Source: Mrakia gelida
Lineage: Eukaryota > Basidiomycota > Tremellomycetes > Cystofilobasidiales > Mrakiaceae
Reading direction: 5' to 3'
DNA length: 64,000 nt
NCBI GenBank assembly: GCA_024345305.1
Contig: BRON01000011.1
Span: 682,001 to 746,000 of the forward strand
Position 1 is the stretch's first letter. Every line of letters starts with the position of its first letter. The notes under the pieces are model-generated. The model saw only the letters and a list, made by a program, of their open reading frames with translations, was not told the DNA's origin and made no database searches. The position numbers and the translations under genes are program-made. Shown one piece after another: positions 23,821-33,968 of this stretch.

Positions 23821-24370
23821 AACGAGATCTTCATCATCGATATCATGCCGTCATCACGTCTTGCTCGCAAGAAGCTCGAAGCTGCCTTCTCCGCCCGCTC
23901 GCGTGAGCGCGGATCTAATCTCCCTCTTCGATGTCCCTCCGATCCCCCACCTCATCAGCCAGGTACCCAATCCACTACCCCCTATCGCTCGAAACTATTT
24001 ACACCCTCCCGTCCCTCGATCTCGATCCTTGATCTCCGGACGCGTCGATTGGGAGAGGAACTCGAAATGATCTCGACGTCGCGTCTTCAACGCCTTCGCG
24101 ACCGACCGACCAGCCTTCCATCTCTATTCTGGATTTCTTCGTTGTTGTCGACAGCTTCCTCCCTCCTCACCACCATCAACGACCCGGTCTTCTCTCTCCC
24201 TTTCCTTTGTTCTCGTTCTCCCTTCAGCGTGTTTTCTCGGTTCAGCTCGGTCTCCTCTCAGCTCGACTTCAGCTCGTTCTTGCTCTGTTCAGCGTGTGTG
24301 AGTCGCCTTTCCCGCACCTTATCTCTCCTACCTTCACTGACTCTCTCCTTCCACTCCGTCCTTCCTCGCA
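23821..24370 (+). other. spacer and unresolved 5' part of the next gene
   Basis: 550 bases after the RS gene stop. ATGs at 23845, 23932 and 24067 open frames with GTGAGC, GTACCC or GTGTGAGT donors, but none joins cleanly. The 23845 start fits the phase of the next exon yet sits only 25 bases after the previous stop; the 24067 start needs a poor donor. The 3' end (24299-24370) is a good intron with GTGAGT, ACTGAC and CGCAG. One GACGCGTC copy is at 24039-24046. Confidence 0.4.
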
Positions 24371-25932
24371 GATACTCTCGTCTCTCCCTCCGAATCATGG
24401 TCCCTCGTCCAACCTCGACCTCAGCCTCGACTCCCCTCGCTCTCTCTCCCTTCCCCTTCTTCACCAACACCCCTCACTCCGAGAACATCGACATCCCCTC
24501 ACCTCACAATCGACGAACAAGGGCTCCCTTTGGAGACGCCACTTCTCGTGGAAACGCCAACGTCAAGTCCTCGCCAACAACCGCAGGAGGAAAGTCGTCG
24601 GCGGCGAGGAAGTTCGTCGCGAAAGAGGTTCGACGAGGAGAGGACGGTAGTGGCAGCCGCGAGTCTTGCTACTGCGTCAAAGCCGCTACCTAGGACTCCA
24701 GTGAAGGAGGTGGTGGTGGTGGATGAGAAGCCTGTTGGATTGAAGGTTGGGTCGACAATGGACTGGTCGTTGTTCGACGCGACGGTGTCGCTTGTTGGCG
24801 TGAGTGCTGCCTCTACTCCCTCCTTCTCACTTTTCTCGTCGGTGCCGCCTTCGCTCTCTAATCGATCCCTTCTTCTCTCCCGGTCCAAACTCTTCCTCGT
24901 ATCCGCCAGCTCCCTCCCTCGACTCTCTCCGTTCACTTCACCACCCTCCTCCTCACCCACCCTCTCCTCTCCTCTCTCCCAACACCACTCCAGATCTCCC
25001 TCTTTCTCCCTCATCTCCCACCCCACCTTCTACACTCGGCCAAATCCCACATCGCTCGTCTTCGCCGGTCGCCGTCGCCTGAGATCTCCGTCGGTCAGGT
25101 CATCCAACACGTCCTCGCCGTCGACCAAGCCTGTAAAGGTTCGGACGAGCTGAGAAGGAGTCACGGGGAGACCTGTTGGGCGAGGGAACGAGCCATTGGA
25201 GGTGGAGTCTCGTACGACGAGGAGGAGGAGGACGATCTGAGGGTTGGAGACGACAGCTGGGAGGAGGAGGACGAGTTGACGAGGATCGCGAGGGAGCAGG
25301 CCGAGAAGGCTGCTGGGAGGTTCGACGGCTCTCCCTCCTTCTACGGAACACCTCCACCTTTGGATAGGAGGAGGCAGCTAGATCTCGAGTCACCCAGTCC
25401 TCCAAACTCGAACAACAACATCCTCGGTCTCTCGTCGTGCTCCACTTCGACGCGTCTTCGTTCGGATCTCGCTTCTCCTTTCGGCGTCCTCGGATCCACC
25501 ACCACCCACATCGCCTACATCCCTCCTCTCCATCCCAACGACAACATCGAAGACTACCCTCGTCAACAACACGACTTCTACTCCCCTCTCCTCGACGTTC
25601 ACCTCGACGACCTCAACTGCAACGACGACGAACACTCCCCTCTCTTCTCCCACACCTCCCTCGCCCTCTCTCCCCTTCCAACCCACTCCACACCTCCCTC
25701 GCGACCCGTTCTCGGTCACCAAAAGTGGTTCTGGGGATCCGACGAGGAGATGAGCATGGGCGGAGGTGGAGGGAGGATGGAGGGAGAGTCTCCGGAGGGA
25801 GTTCATTCGAGGGGAAGCAGGAAGAGGCTTCGAACGGATGAGAGGGAGAGGGAGGAGATGGTTTGGGGAGAGAATAATGGAGTGGGAGGATTGAGTAGAG
25901 GGATGGGTGGAATGGGGTTGGGGATCTTTTAG
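24371..25932 (+). CDS. unidentified acidic Ser/Pro-rich protein, 5' end unresolved
   Basis: Not recognised. The supported coding starts at the acceptor before 24371 and reads TLVSPSESWSLVQPRPQPR..., a different frame from the tempting ATG at 24397. The segment DEERTVVAAASLATASKPLP leads to a compact block, MDWSLFDATVSLVG. A GTGAGT intron follows and then ISLFLPHLPPHLLHSAKSHI, QVIQHVLAVDQACKG and an acidic helix (WEEEDELTRIAREQAEK). The tail is Asn/Ser/Pro-rich with a basic cluster (SRKRLRTDEREREE) that could be a nuclear signal, and ends GMGLGIF with TAG at 25930-25932. The start must lie upstream in 23.8-24.3 kb. No function is assigned. Confidence 0.55.
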
Positions 25933-26412
25933 ACGTGCTCGTTTTGTTTCTCTTTGTACTTGTTCCGTTCGTTTGTTCGTTTCAGCTCGGTTCGGTTCGG
26001 CTCGTTGTTGTATCCTTAGACAATTTCTTTCACGTATCGGTCCTTCAATCACTCAGCTCTTTCTCTTCTCGTGTAGTATTCTATCAGCATGACTCTTCAG
26101 ATCTTTGCTTTCGCAGAAGGCTCGTCGAGGAAAGGGAAGCACGAACTGTGTTCACGACGCGTCTCTTCATACTTTCGTTCGCGCAGAGCAGCAGCTCTTT
26201 CATCGATCTCCGATGCCGTCTGACCAAGCAGGTAAGATTGCATACCGCCGAGACGCGATCTCGTCTAAGAAAGTTTCTGTGCAAAAAAGAAAGAACCGCA
26301 ACAGCGAGGGCGGAAAAATCGAAGCGAAGGTCAGCGACACTGTCTGTCGCGGCCCGTTGGAGCGAGCAGACGGATTTCTACGATGGAGAAAGCGAGAACT
26401 ACTCACATCTAT
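25933..26412. other. convergent 3' regions
   Basis: 480 bases between two converging stop codons. On the minus side a canonical intron begins 6 nt after the F-box A stop (26406 down to 26277, GTGAGT, GCTGAC, GCACAG), so part of this is a spliced 3' UTR. One GACGCGTC copy lies at 26156-26163. Confidence 0.55.
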
Positions 26413-28604
26413 CTATGCCATTTCCTGGTTGTCTTCCTCCCACGGAACGTTCGCCTCCCCGACGCAAAACCGATCCTCGTCCGACACCGTCCAATCCTCA
26501 ATCCGACTCAGATCCCACTCATCCCCACATTCCCGGAAACTCTCCTCCCCGCTATCCATCTCCTTGCACGTCCAACACAGCCCCTTGAACAAGTCGAGCG
26601 TTCGAGGAGAGACGACCTCCGACGCGTCGAACTCCAGCGCCGATCCTCCCTCCTCTCCTCGAACGACCCTCCAAGTCCAGGTTCCGATCGGTGAAGGCTG
26701 CGCGTTGAAGTCTGGCGCCTCGGGTGTCCATTCCAGGTGGCATCCATGGGGGAGGACTTGGGAGAGGGAGTCGATTCGAGCGAGGTTGTTGGGGAGGATG
26801 ATGGATTCCCAGACGGCGAGAGGACCTCCTGCCTTCTCGGTAGCGTTCCAGAGCTGAGGATGAACTCTTTTGACAATTTATGAGCACTGTGCCGAATGAG
26901 GGGGCGAGGTAAGAGGGAAGAGCGAGGATGAGAAGGGGAGGAACGATGGAAGGTCAGGACGTCACGTCGACTTTGGACTCGAAGGGCGATCAACGCGCTT
27001 ACCTCGTCAGAGCAGTACTGGATCCTGGATCCGACGTGTCCAGGGAGGAGAAAGTCGTTGATGGCCAGAGAGATGAGGGACTTGAAGGTTTGGAGAGCTC
27101 GGAGGACGTTGTTCTGGAGGCGAGAAAGTAAGATCGAGTCAGCAAGGAACGGGATGCGACGAAGGATTATAACGAAGGAACGGACGAGGAACTCACCCAA
27201 GGGAGATACCTGAGGCAGTTATCGAGCGTAAGGAAGTCGAGGTTGGAGAGGTTGAGACCGGTTTGGAAGATGAATCGATCCATCGAGCACAACGCTTGAC
27301 TCGGACGAAACTGCATCGCCTTCACCCCCTCCTTCGTCGCACACAGGAACAATTTGTCCCACTCGTTCTCCCAGTTATGTCCTACGGCGGTGTCACGGAC
27401 GAAAGCGAGTTGCTGGAACCAAGGAAGGCGAGCGAGAAGGTGAAGTCGATCCACCCTTCCTGCGTCCGCCGGATTGCATTCGACGTCGACCTTGATGAAC
27501 TCCAGCTCCGTTTGAGTCTGGATGATGCTCCTGATCCAGCGGCTGAATTGCTCTGCTTGCATCTCCGTCCTGGGTAACGTTCGGAAGTTGATTTCGCGAA
27601 GACCGGGGATGAGCGACCAGGGAGGGAGGGAGGTTATCGGGGTGGTGGGCAGCTCTTGGAAAGAGAGGGTGTGGAATTCGAAGATGAGGGGGCTGAGGAG
27701 GTCCGACTGAGGCAAGGAACGGTGTCCAAGCCATCCGAAACTGACGTCCATGGCCTCGATGACGAGGATCTTGCCGGAGGAGGAGGGTTGGAGGCGAACG
27801 GGGTTGTTGGAGATTCTGGTAGACTGGAAGTAGGTTGCAAGTTCCGGATACTCGAGGTGGGTGATGGAGGGATGGTCGATGATAACTTGAATGACGGAGA
27901 GGGGTACATGTACGTCGGAGAGGCGGACGATGTTGAGATTTGGGAGGGCGACGAGGACGCGTTGAAAAATGCTTGTCTCCTCGGGTGTGACCGCCCAGAT
28001 GGAGACCTCCTGCTGGTCGGGGAGAGTAGAGATTTCAAATTCTCTGATGAACGATAAGCAGAAGCCCAGCTCGTGAGTACAAGAACAAATGAGGGAAGAG
28101 CCGTCAGAGAGGCGAAGAGCGAGCGCGCAAACTGACCTGACGAATGACGAGAAATCAGGTCTATCGAGGAACCGTGCGAGTCTCCCGTCGCCATAGAGCG
28201 CGTCTTCGAACTCGTAAATTGATATCTTCACGACTCGGAAGACGGATGGGCGAGAGATCTGCGTTCGAAGAAAGGAAACGAGGGTCGAGGTCAGCTTCGT
28301 CGGGGGACGACGGAGCTTGCAGTTGTAGAGACGAGATCACCTTGTACATTCGAGAGCAAACGAGAGAAAAGGCATTCCAGTCTTCCTTGGGAACGAATCC
28401 AAAGACGTGATCAAGGACTTCGTCGGGGATCTAGCAGAGCAGCAAAGTAGAACGAAGAAGGAAGAAAGGAGGTGGTGAGCTCAACGAAAAGTTCGGGAGG
28501 GCTGCCTGGCTGACAGGGAACGTTAAGCGAATGGGACGACTTACCTTGTGGATGTGAGAGGTACTGGGTATCCTGCAGATGAGCGAGCTCTCCACATCTA
28601 GCAT
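26413..28604 (-). CDS. F-box protein A (paralogue of the gene at 58.8-60.7 kb)
   Basis: Predicted SCF ubiquitin-ligase adaptor. A 20-residue first exon (MLDVESSLICR... ending SHIHK) is spliced in phase 0 to the F-box (IPDEVLDHVFGFVPKEDW, FSLVCSRMYK), then to ISRPSVFRVVKISIYEFEDA. A long exon gives an irregular leucine-rich region (LPNLNIVRLSDVHVPLSVI, IPGLREINFRTLP, LNLSNLDFLTLDNCLRYLPW). The C-terminal exon carries GGPLAVWESIILPNNLARI, LPHGCHLEWTPE, RTLDLFKGLCWTCKEMD and ends with EDNQEMA and TAG at 26413-26415. Gene order of motifs and intron positions match F-box protein B, so the two are clear paralogues. A canonical intron lies just after the stop. Confidence 0.8.
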
Positions 28605-29266
28605 CTTGGGAGGGATGGAGAGAGTGGAAGTCGAAAGGAAGGAGGGTCGAGCTCGTCGAAATCTCCCCCCCGCGCTCTCGCTCGGTCCCTTTTTCACTCA
28701 TCTTCAGATGTCGGAGAAAAACTGCAGCTTCAGCATCGAGCTCATCCTGGAGACCGGAGTGAGGCTCTATGTTCTCGAAGGTGCCATATTCTATCAGAGC
28801 CAGCTCAAGTGAGATGAACGAGCGATCGGTGCCTCCGAGGGAGGCGTCTCGTTTGTTGCCCTTTGCTCGCTTCTCGTGAAGTTTTCACCAGGAGTTCAGG
28901 CCGTTATCTTCTCTTATGGATTCTTTGGACGAGCGGACCAGCAAAAACCTGCCCGCGAGTTTCTGCGACGATCTGAGTCCGCGCGGGGAGGAAAGACTCT
29001 CGATCCCTCCTGATGTTCGAGCTCACTTCAACGGCCACCACCTTCCAAACCGAAAGAGAGCGAGCGAGCATCAGAGGCTCACAATCGATACACTAGAGGT
29101 AAGTCTCGATCCTCTGATCTTCAGTTCAACACGAAAATTATAAGCTCACTGTTTCCCTGTTGGTGTCTAAAGTCGCTCGCTTCCCTCTCGACGGCTTCCT
29201 TCGTCTGGCTCCCTCCTGAGCCCCCCTTCCTCCCCTTTCCCTCCCTCCGGTCTTGATCCTCAAACG
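28605..29266. promoter_or_regulatory. divergent promoter region with a possible upstream ORF
   Basis: 662 bases between the F-box A start (28604, minus) and the hydrolase start (29267, plus). It includes coding-like short frames on both strands. The best is a two-exon plus-strand frame described separately at 28916-29256. No TATA-like element was recognised. Confidence 0.45.
28916..29256 (+). CDS. possible small gene or spliced upstream ORF of the hydrolase gene
   Basis: ATG 28916 opens a frame (MDSLDERTSKNLPASF, IPPDVRAHFNGHHLPNRKR, QRLTIDTLE) that ends exactly at a GTAAGT donor at 29099. An acceptor at 29172 (CTAAAG) restores an open frame (SLASLSTASFVWLPPEPP) to a TGA at 29254-29256. That stop is 10 bases before the ATG of the downstream hydrolase. 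It could be a regulatory upstream ORF in the hydrolase mRNA, a separate 87-residue protein, or chance. The frames do not allow it to be the hydrolase N-terminus with the acceptors I can see. Confidence 0.3.
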
Positions 29267-32200
29267 ATGCTCTCTCCGCCAATCCAGAGACAGCCATCCT
29301 CATCCTCCCTCTCTACCAGCACTCCTCCTAGTCCCATCCATCCTCGTCCAGGGAAAGCGGTCAAGAACTACTTCGAGCTCTACCCTCGTTCGGTCGCCGC
29401 TTCCTCCTCCCCTCTCGAATCTCCAGAGCCCTCAGCATCAGCTGCAGGATCAAAGTCGCTCGGCAAGTCGCGAGAAGGGAAGGATAGCAGCAGGAAGCGG
29501 TCGGGAACGGCGTCGAGATCATCATCGGGAGCGAGGAGGGAAGGCAAGAGTGGAGAGAGGGAGAGGGAAGGGAGGAGTCGACCGGGATCGTCGAGCTCAA
29601 CCAGATCCTCAATCACTCGCTCAATCGTCCCTCCTCCTCGAACTTCGTCCCTAGGATCACTCTCGTCACCACCCACTCCCTCCAACCCCAACTTCATCCC
29701 ACCCAGGTCTTCATCTCGCGGAGAGCTCTCCTTCGCGACAACCGACTCCCCTCCCTCCGCTTCGGCTTCCTCCTCCCTTCAACCAAGTCGGCAACCTTCC
29801 GCTACGACCTCACCCCATCCGTCGCCAGGACTTCCACCATCATCCTACTCCTCTTCTCGACCTCCCCAGAACAGTCACTCCCACTCATCACGAGATCCCA
29901 CTTCGTCCTCCACCTCGACCAACTCCCGACCTCATCATCTTCCCTCGACCCTCCTCCCCTCCAGCACCTTCTCACCCCTCACGTCCCCACTCACCTCTCC
30001 AACCTCAAGAACCTTCGACGAGGCGAAATCCGGACCGAGGAGCCCTACAGGTCGAATGTCCATCCCTCGATCCCCACCTCAACTCTACTCCTCTCGTTCG
30101 GTCAGCTCGGACGCCATGGACGCGATGGTCGACTCGATGAACTCGGCTCCTCGTCCTCGTCCTCCTATGGCTCACAAGTCTCGCCCGTCGACCAGCGTGA
30201 AGAGGGAAAAGGCGCCGATCATCATCACCAGGGACAGCTCAGCAAGTGAGGACGAGTCTTCGAAGGAACCCCCTGCTCGTCCTCGACCTGCTCGGAATCC
30301 CAAACCGTCCTACTTCAGGAACGAGAAGGACAGGGAGAAGGAGACGGAGAAGGAGAAGGATGGGGATACGGAGAGGGTGGCAGCGTGGGTGCATAAGGAT
30401 CAGGCCGCGTTAGAGCGAAGACGCCGTCGAGAAGGCCTTCCGTCCGTCGCGCCGACTTTCCCTCAACAGCGTTCGAATACGCTCGCGGTCGACCCGTCTC
30501 CCACCACCATCGAATCCAACGGATACCTCTCTCCTCTTCCCTCTCCATCACGGCCATCGCCTCTCCCCGTTCGAGCCTCGTCCTACTCCGCCGTCGAGCA
30601 AACTCAAATCCGACGCGACCCAGAACCCAACGCTCAACCTCCTCCTCCTTCTACCACCGCTCCCAAACCAACCTCCCACATCCGCTCCATCGACGAAATC
30701 ATCAAGTCCAACCTCGCTCGGGAGGCAGCGTCGCGAGGGAACAGAAGTCATCCTCTTCCTTCAGCCTTCGCTCCTCCTCTCTCCCCGAGCTCGAAACGGA
30801 CAGGCGTTCGTGGTGGAGGAGCCAACCTTCCTTCTCTACCTACCACCGACGTCTCAGGACCCTCCGTCGACATGTCTCGTCGAGCCAAGGAGGTCGCCTC
30901 GTCGGACGGAGAGTTAGCAGGGAGGAGCTCGCTCGACAGCCTCACGGAAGAGGTCGCCGCGACGGTTCTTCGAGACGGACGAGATCGGTCGTATGGATGG
31001 CCCATCGTCAAGGAGGAAAGCGAACGGTCCCCACGGCTCGCCCATCACCCTCCCAGTCTCTCTTCCAACTACCCAACATCATCCCTTCCCTCTCCAACTC
31101 CTCGAATTCAACATACCAACACCCTGCCAGTTCCACGGCCGCGTCCCAACTCCATCGCGTACGATCGTTCCCCATCATCGCTCGGAAACGGATCTCTCTA
31201 TGCATCCAACGCCTCAGGACCTCACTCTCCCACTCGAAAGTCGTCAACATCATCGGTTCGGTCGGTGTCCACCAACTCCACGGCTCACGTTCTCTCTCGA
31301 GTCTCGTCCAACTCCTCCAACCAAAGCACTCCGGTCGCCTCTTCCTCCTTCGCGTCCAAGGATCCCAACCTGGACCACGCCATCCTCCTCCGATCTCCTC
31401 GTCTCACTCGGCTTCTCACCCTCAACCGTCAACCGAATCGTGGCCTCGTCGTTTCGCTCTCGGACGTCGGTTCGTCGACAGGTCATCCCGTCTTCGTTTA
31501 CCTGGGACTCGGAGGAGTTCGCTACCTCACCGCTCTCTTCGACGAGCTCGCGGAGTCGATGGGATTGAGATTGATATGTATAGATCGATGGGGACTGGGG
31601 AAGACGGGAGAGGTGCCGGCGGATCGTCGAGGGTTCTTGGAGTGGTCGACGGTCGTCGACGAAGTCGCGGATCAGCTTCGAGTTGGGAAGTTCAGCATCC
31701 TCGCTCATTCGGCTGGAGCCCCTTACAGTCTCGCGACGGCGCTCCGACTCCCCGAGAGGATCTTTGGCAGCGTCCACCTACTCGCTCCTTGGGTCAGCAT
31801 GGACATCGACGGAGGTGAGTTCGAGCTTCCTTTCTCGACGCGTCGACTCTCTTTCGTTTCGAGACTCTGAGCCTCCCGTCTTTCCTCTCCTTCTTCTCAG
31901 GCTACAAGTGGCTCAAATACGTTCCGAATGGAGTCATCAAGGTCACTCAAGCAGCCGAGTGGAGGATGCAAGGCTGGAGGATGGGGAAGGTCCCGACACT
32001 CACTCTCGAGCCCGTCGGCTACACCGTCCCTCCCGTCCAGCAAACCTCATCGGTCACCTCCTCTCTCTCCTCTCACCTCGAGTCTCCCTCCTCCCCGACC
32101 TTTACTCCTGACCTCTTCATCTCCGAGGAGAGCTACGACGACCTCGCCGACTTCGGAGGAACCTACCCGAACGGTCAAGATCGCCAGCAGGAGGGAGCGG

Positions 32201-32903
32201 GAGGAAGCCTTCGTCGGAAAACGAGCAAGATTTTCTCTTCGAACGGAAGCCCTCGGTCTCCCAAACTTCGTCACTCCCTCTCCACCTCGTCACTCACCTC
32301 CAAGACGGATCATCTTCCAGCCATCTCCTTAGGAATGACGAGCGACTACCCAAGCCTACCCATCGCGAAAGCCAAACCACTTCCTCGTCCTCCCACCTCC
32401 TCAACCTCCTCCTCGTCCCCTCGCCAATCCACCTCCAGCGGATCGATGAAGACTCGAAGCCTCGTCTCCCCAACCCATCGTCCGGTCTCTCTCAACCCCA
32501 ACGCAGCCGGAAGGATCGATCTCGGAACCGCCCTCCTTCGAGCATCTCACGCCGAGAACCAGCGAGGAACGGCGGATCTTCTCGCTATCATGGAGAAGAG
32601 CGGGGAATGGGGATTCTCGTATACGGATGTGAAAGCGCCGGTGAGGGTGTGGTATGGGGATAAGGATGACAAGATCAGCGAGAAGAGTGAGTCTTCGTCT
32701 CGTCGCGTCCTTTTTCTTTCTTTCGCCTCGAGCTGACCAGGCTCGCTTCCTCGCTCTTCTTCGCAGGTGTCCGGTGGATGGAACGAGTCATGCCGGACTG
32801 TACGCTTCGGATCATGAAGGGAGAGAGTCACAATCTTCTCTCGAGCACCAAGGTCGTCATCGAGGTCCTCGAAAGTATCGCGAAGGAGGCTGGGACGTTC
32901 TGA
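29267..32903 (+). CDS. alpha/beta-hydrolase with long disordered N-terminal extension
   Basis: About 1,150 residues in three exons. Roughly the first 700 residues are Ser/Pro/Arg-rich low complexity (SRSSSGARREGKSG, RPSTSVKREKAPIII). The hydrolase fold then appears: FVYLGLGGV with RYLTALFDELAESMG, the acid-turn strand ICIDRWGLGKTG, nucleophile elbow AHSAGAPYS, lid start LLAPWVSMDIDGG. A second low-complexity insert of about 150 residues (SLRRKTSKIFSS, RPPTSSTSSSS) interrupts the cap. The fold then resumes with Asp in VRVWYGDKDDKIS and the catalytic His in KGESHNLLS, so Ser-Asp-His is complete. The substrate is unknown; a lipase or esterase role is inferred. Introns start at 31815 and near 32690. 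The stop is TGA 32901-32903, with an apparent 3' UTR intron at 32931-33004. Confidence 0.8.
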
Positions 32904-33968
32904 GCGAGCTCGCTTTGGGTTGATGTGGTAGTGAGTCTTCGTTCCTACTTCTCTTCTTCGTCCGCGACAGACACTGATTCGAGCTTCCTTCCTCTTCCTC
33001 ACAGGGTCCGTTCATTTTTCGGTCGTGTTGCTTTGGGTTCGCTTCGTTCTTCCCCTCATCTTTCTACTCTTTGCTCTTGCTTCTTCTTCCGGTCATCTTA
33101 TCCCATACTCTCTCATAACGGACCCCGCGCTACCTCAGTTAATCTCCCCACTCGCTCTTGATCTCCCTCTCTCGCTACCCTTCTTTCGTTCTCGAGCCTC
33201 GCTCCGCCTTTCTCTTTGTGCTGTTGTATCTCGTGTTTACAAGCTTTGGACGATCCATCTCATCTTAATTTACTCTTCCGTGCATCTTGAGATACCCCAA
33301 GTCGAGTCCTTGAACTCGAAGCTGGTGTCGGCGAAGCGTCCGAAGCAGGGAAGGCACGTCGACGCGTCGCTTTCTCTTTCGTCGACTCGTTCTCCTCGCC
33401 ATCTGCAGCTGTACCGACCTCGACCGTTCTTCTCTTCCGGACTCATCGATCATCGTATCTTCCTCTCTCAAAGCCAACACAGCTCGTATCCTCAACCCTA
33501 CCACCTCCTAACTCCCGTCGACTGCCTCCTTGATCATTCACCACGTCGGCTCACAGCAAAGCTTCTTGTGCCTCTTTCAGTCGGCTTGTCACGTTCTGGC
33601 TTGGAAAAAAGAGATGATGAGTCAGGTGGGAGGACAAGGCGCGGAACAGAGGCGAGAGGGAAGAGGCGAACCCTTGGCGCGATTTTCGACGACGCGTCGA
33701 GATCGTGGCCTGCTCCTTGCCGCCTCGCTCTCGCATCATCGAGACCAGTAGCGTGCGCGAGACTGTCATGAGCAGAAAAACAACGATGCTACGAACTGGG
33801 TATAAGTAGTGTAAGAAGGAGAAGAGCAGCGAAGCGAAAAGCGAGCGAGTGAACGAGCATGATGAAGGGAAGGGAAGAACGAGCGAACGAGAAGGTACAA
33901 CAAGGATACTACCGTAACAAAAACTAAACCGAGCAGCCATACGAAACTTCCCTCCTCCTCCCAGCAAA
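32904..33968. other. convergent 3' regions with a post-stop intron
   Basis: 1,065 bases between converging stops. The hydrolase side carries a typical 74-nt intron (32931-33004: GTGAGT, CTGAT, CACAG) 27 nt after the stop. Downstream is CT-rich sequence with an accidental open frame (33025-33771) that lacks splice or domain support. Two GACGCGTC copies are at 33361-33368 and 33691-33698. A separate long-UTR or non-coding RNA cannot be excluded. Confidence 0.5.

Noticed and set aside
23845..24693. 282-codon frame from ATG 23845 through 24397
   Set aside because: Begins 25 bases after the previous stop and uses the wrong frame for the downstream coding exon.
33025..33771. Long + strand open frame after the hydrolase gene, hydrophobic at its start
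   Set aside because: CT-rich simple sequence downstream of a post-stop intron, with no domain and no splice logic; more likely 3' UTR.
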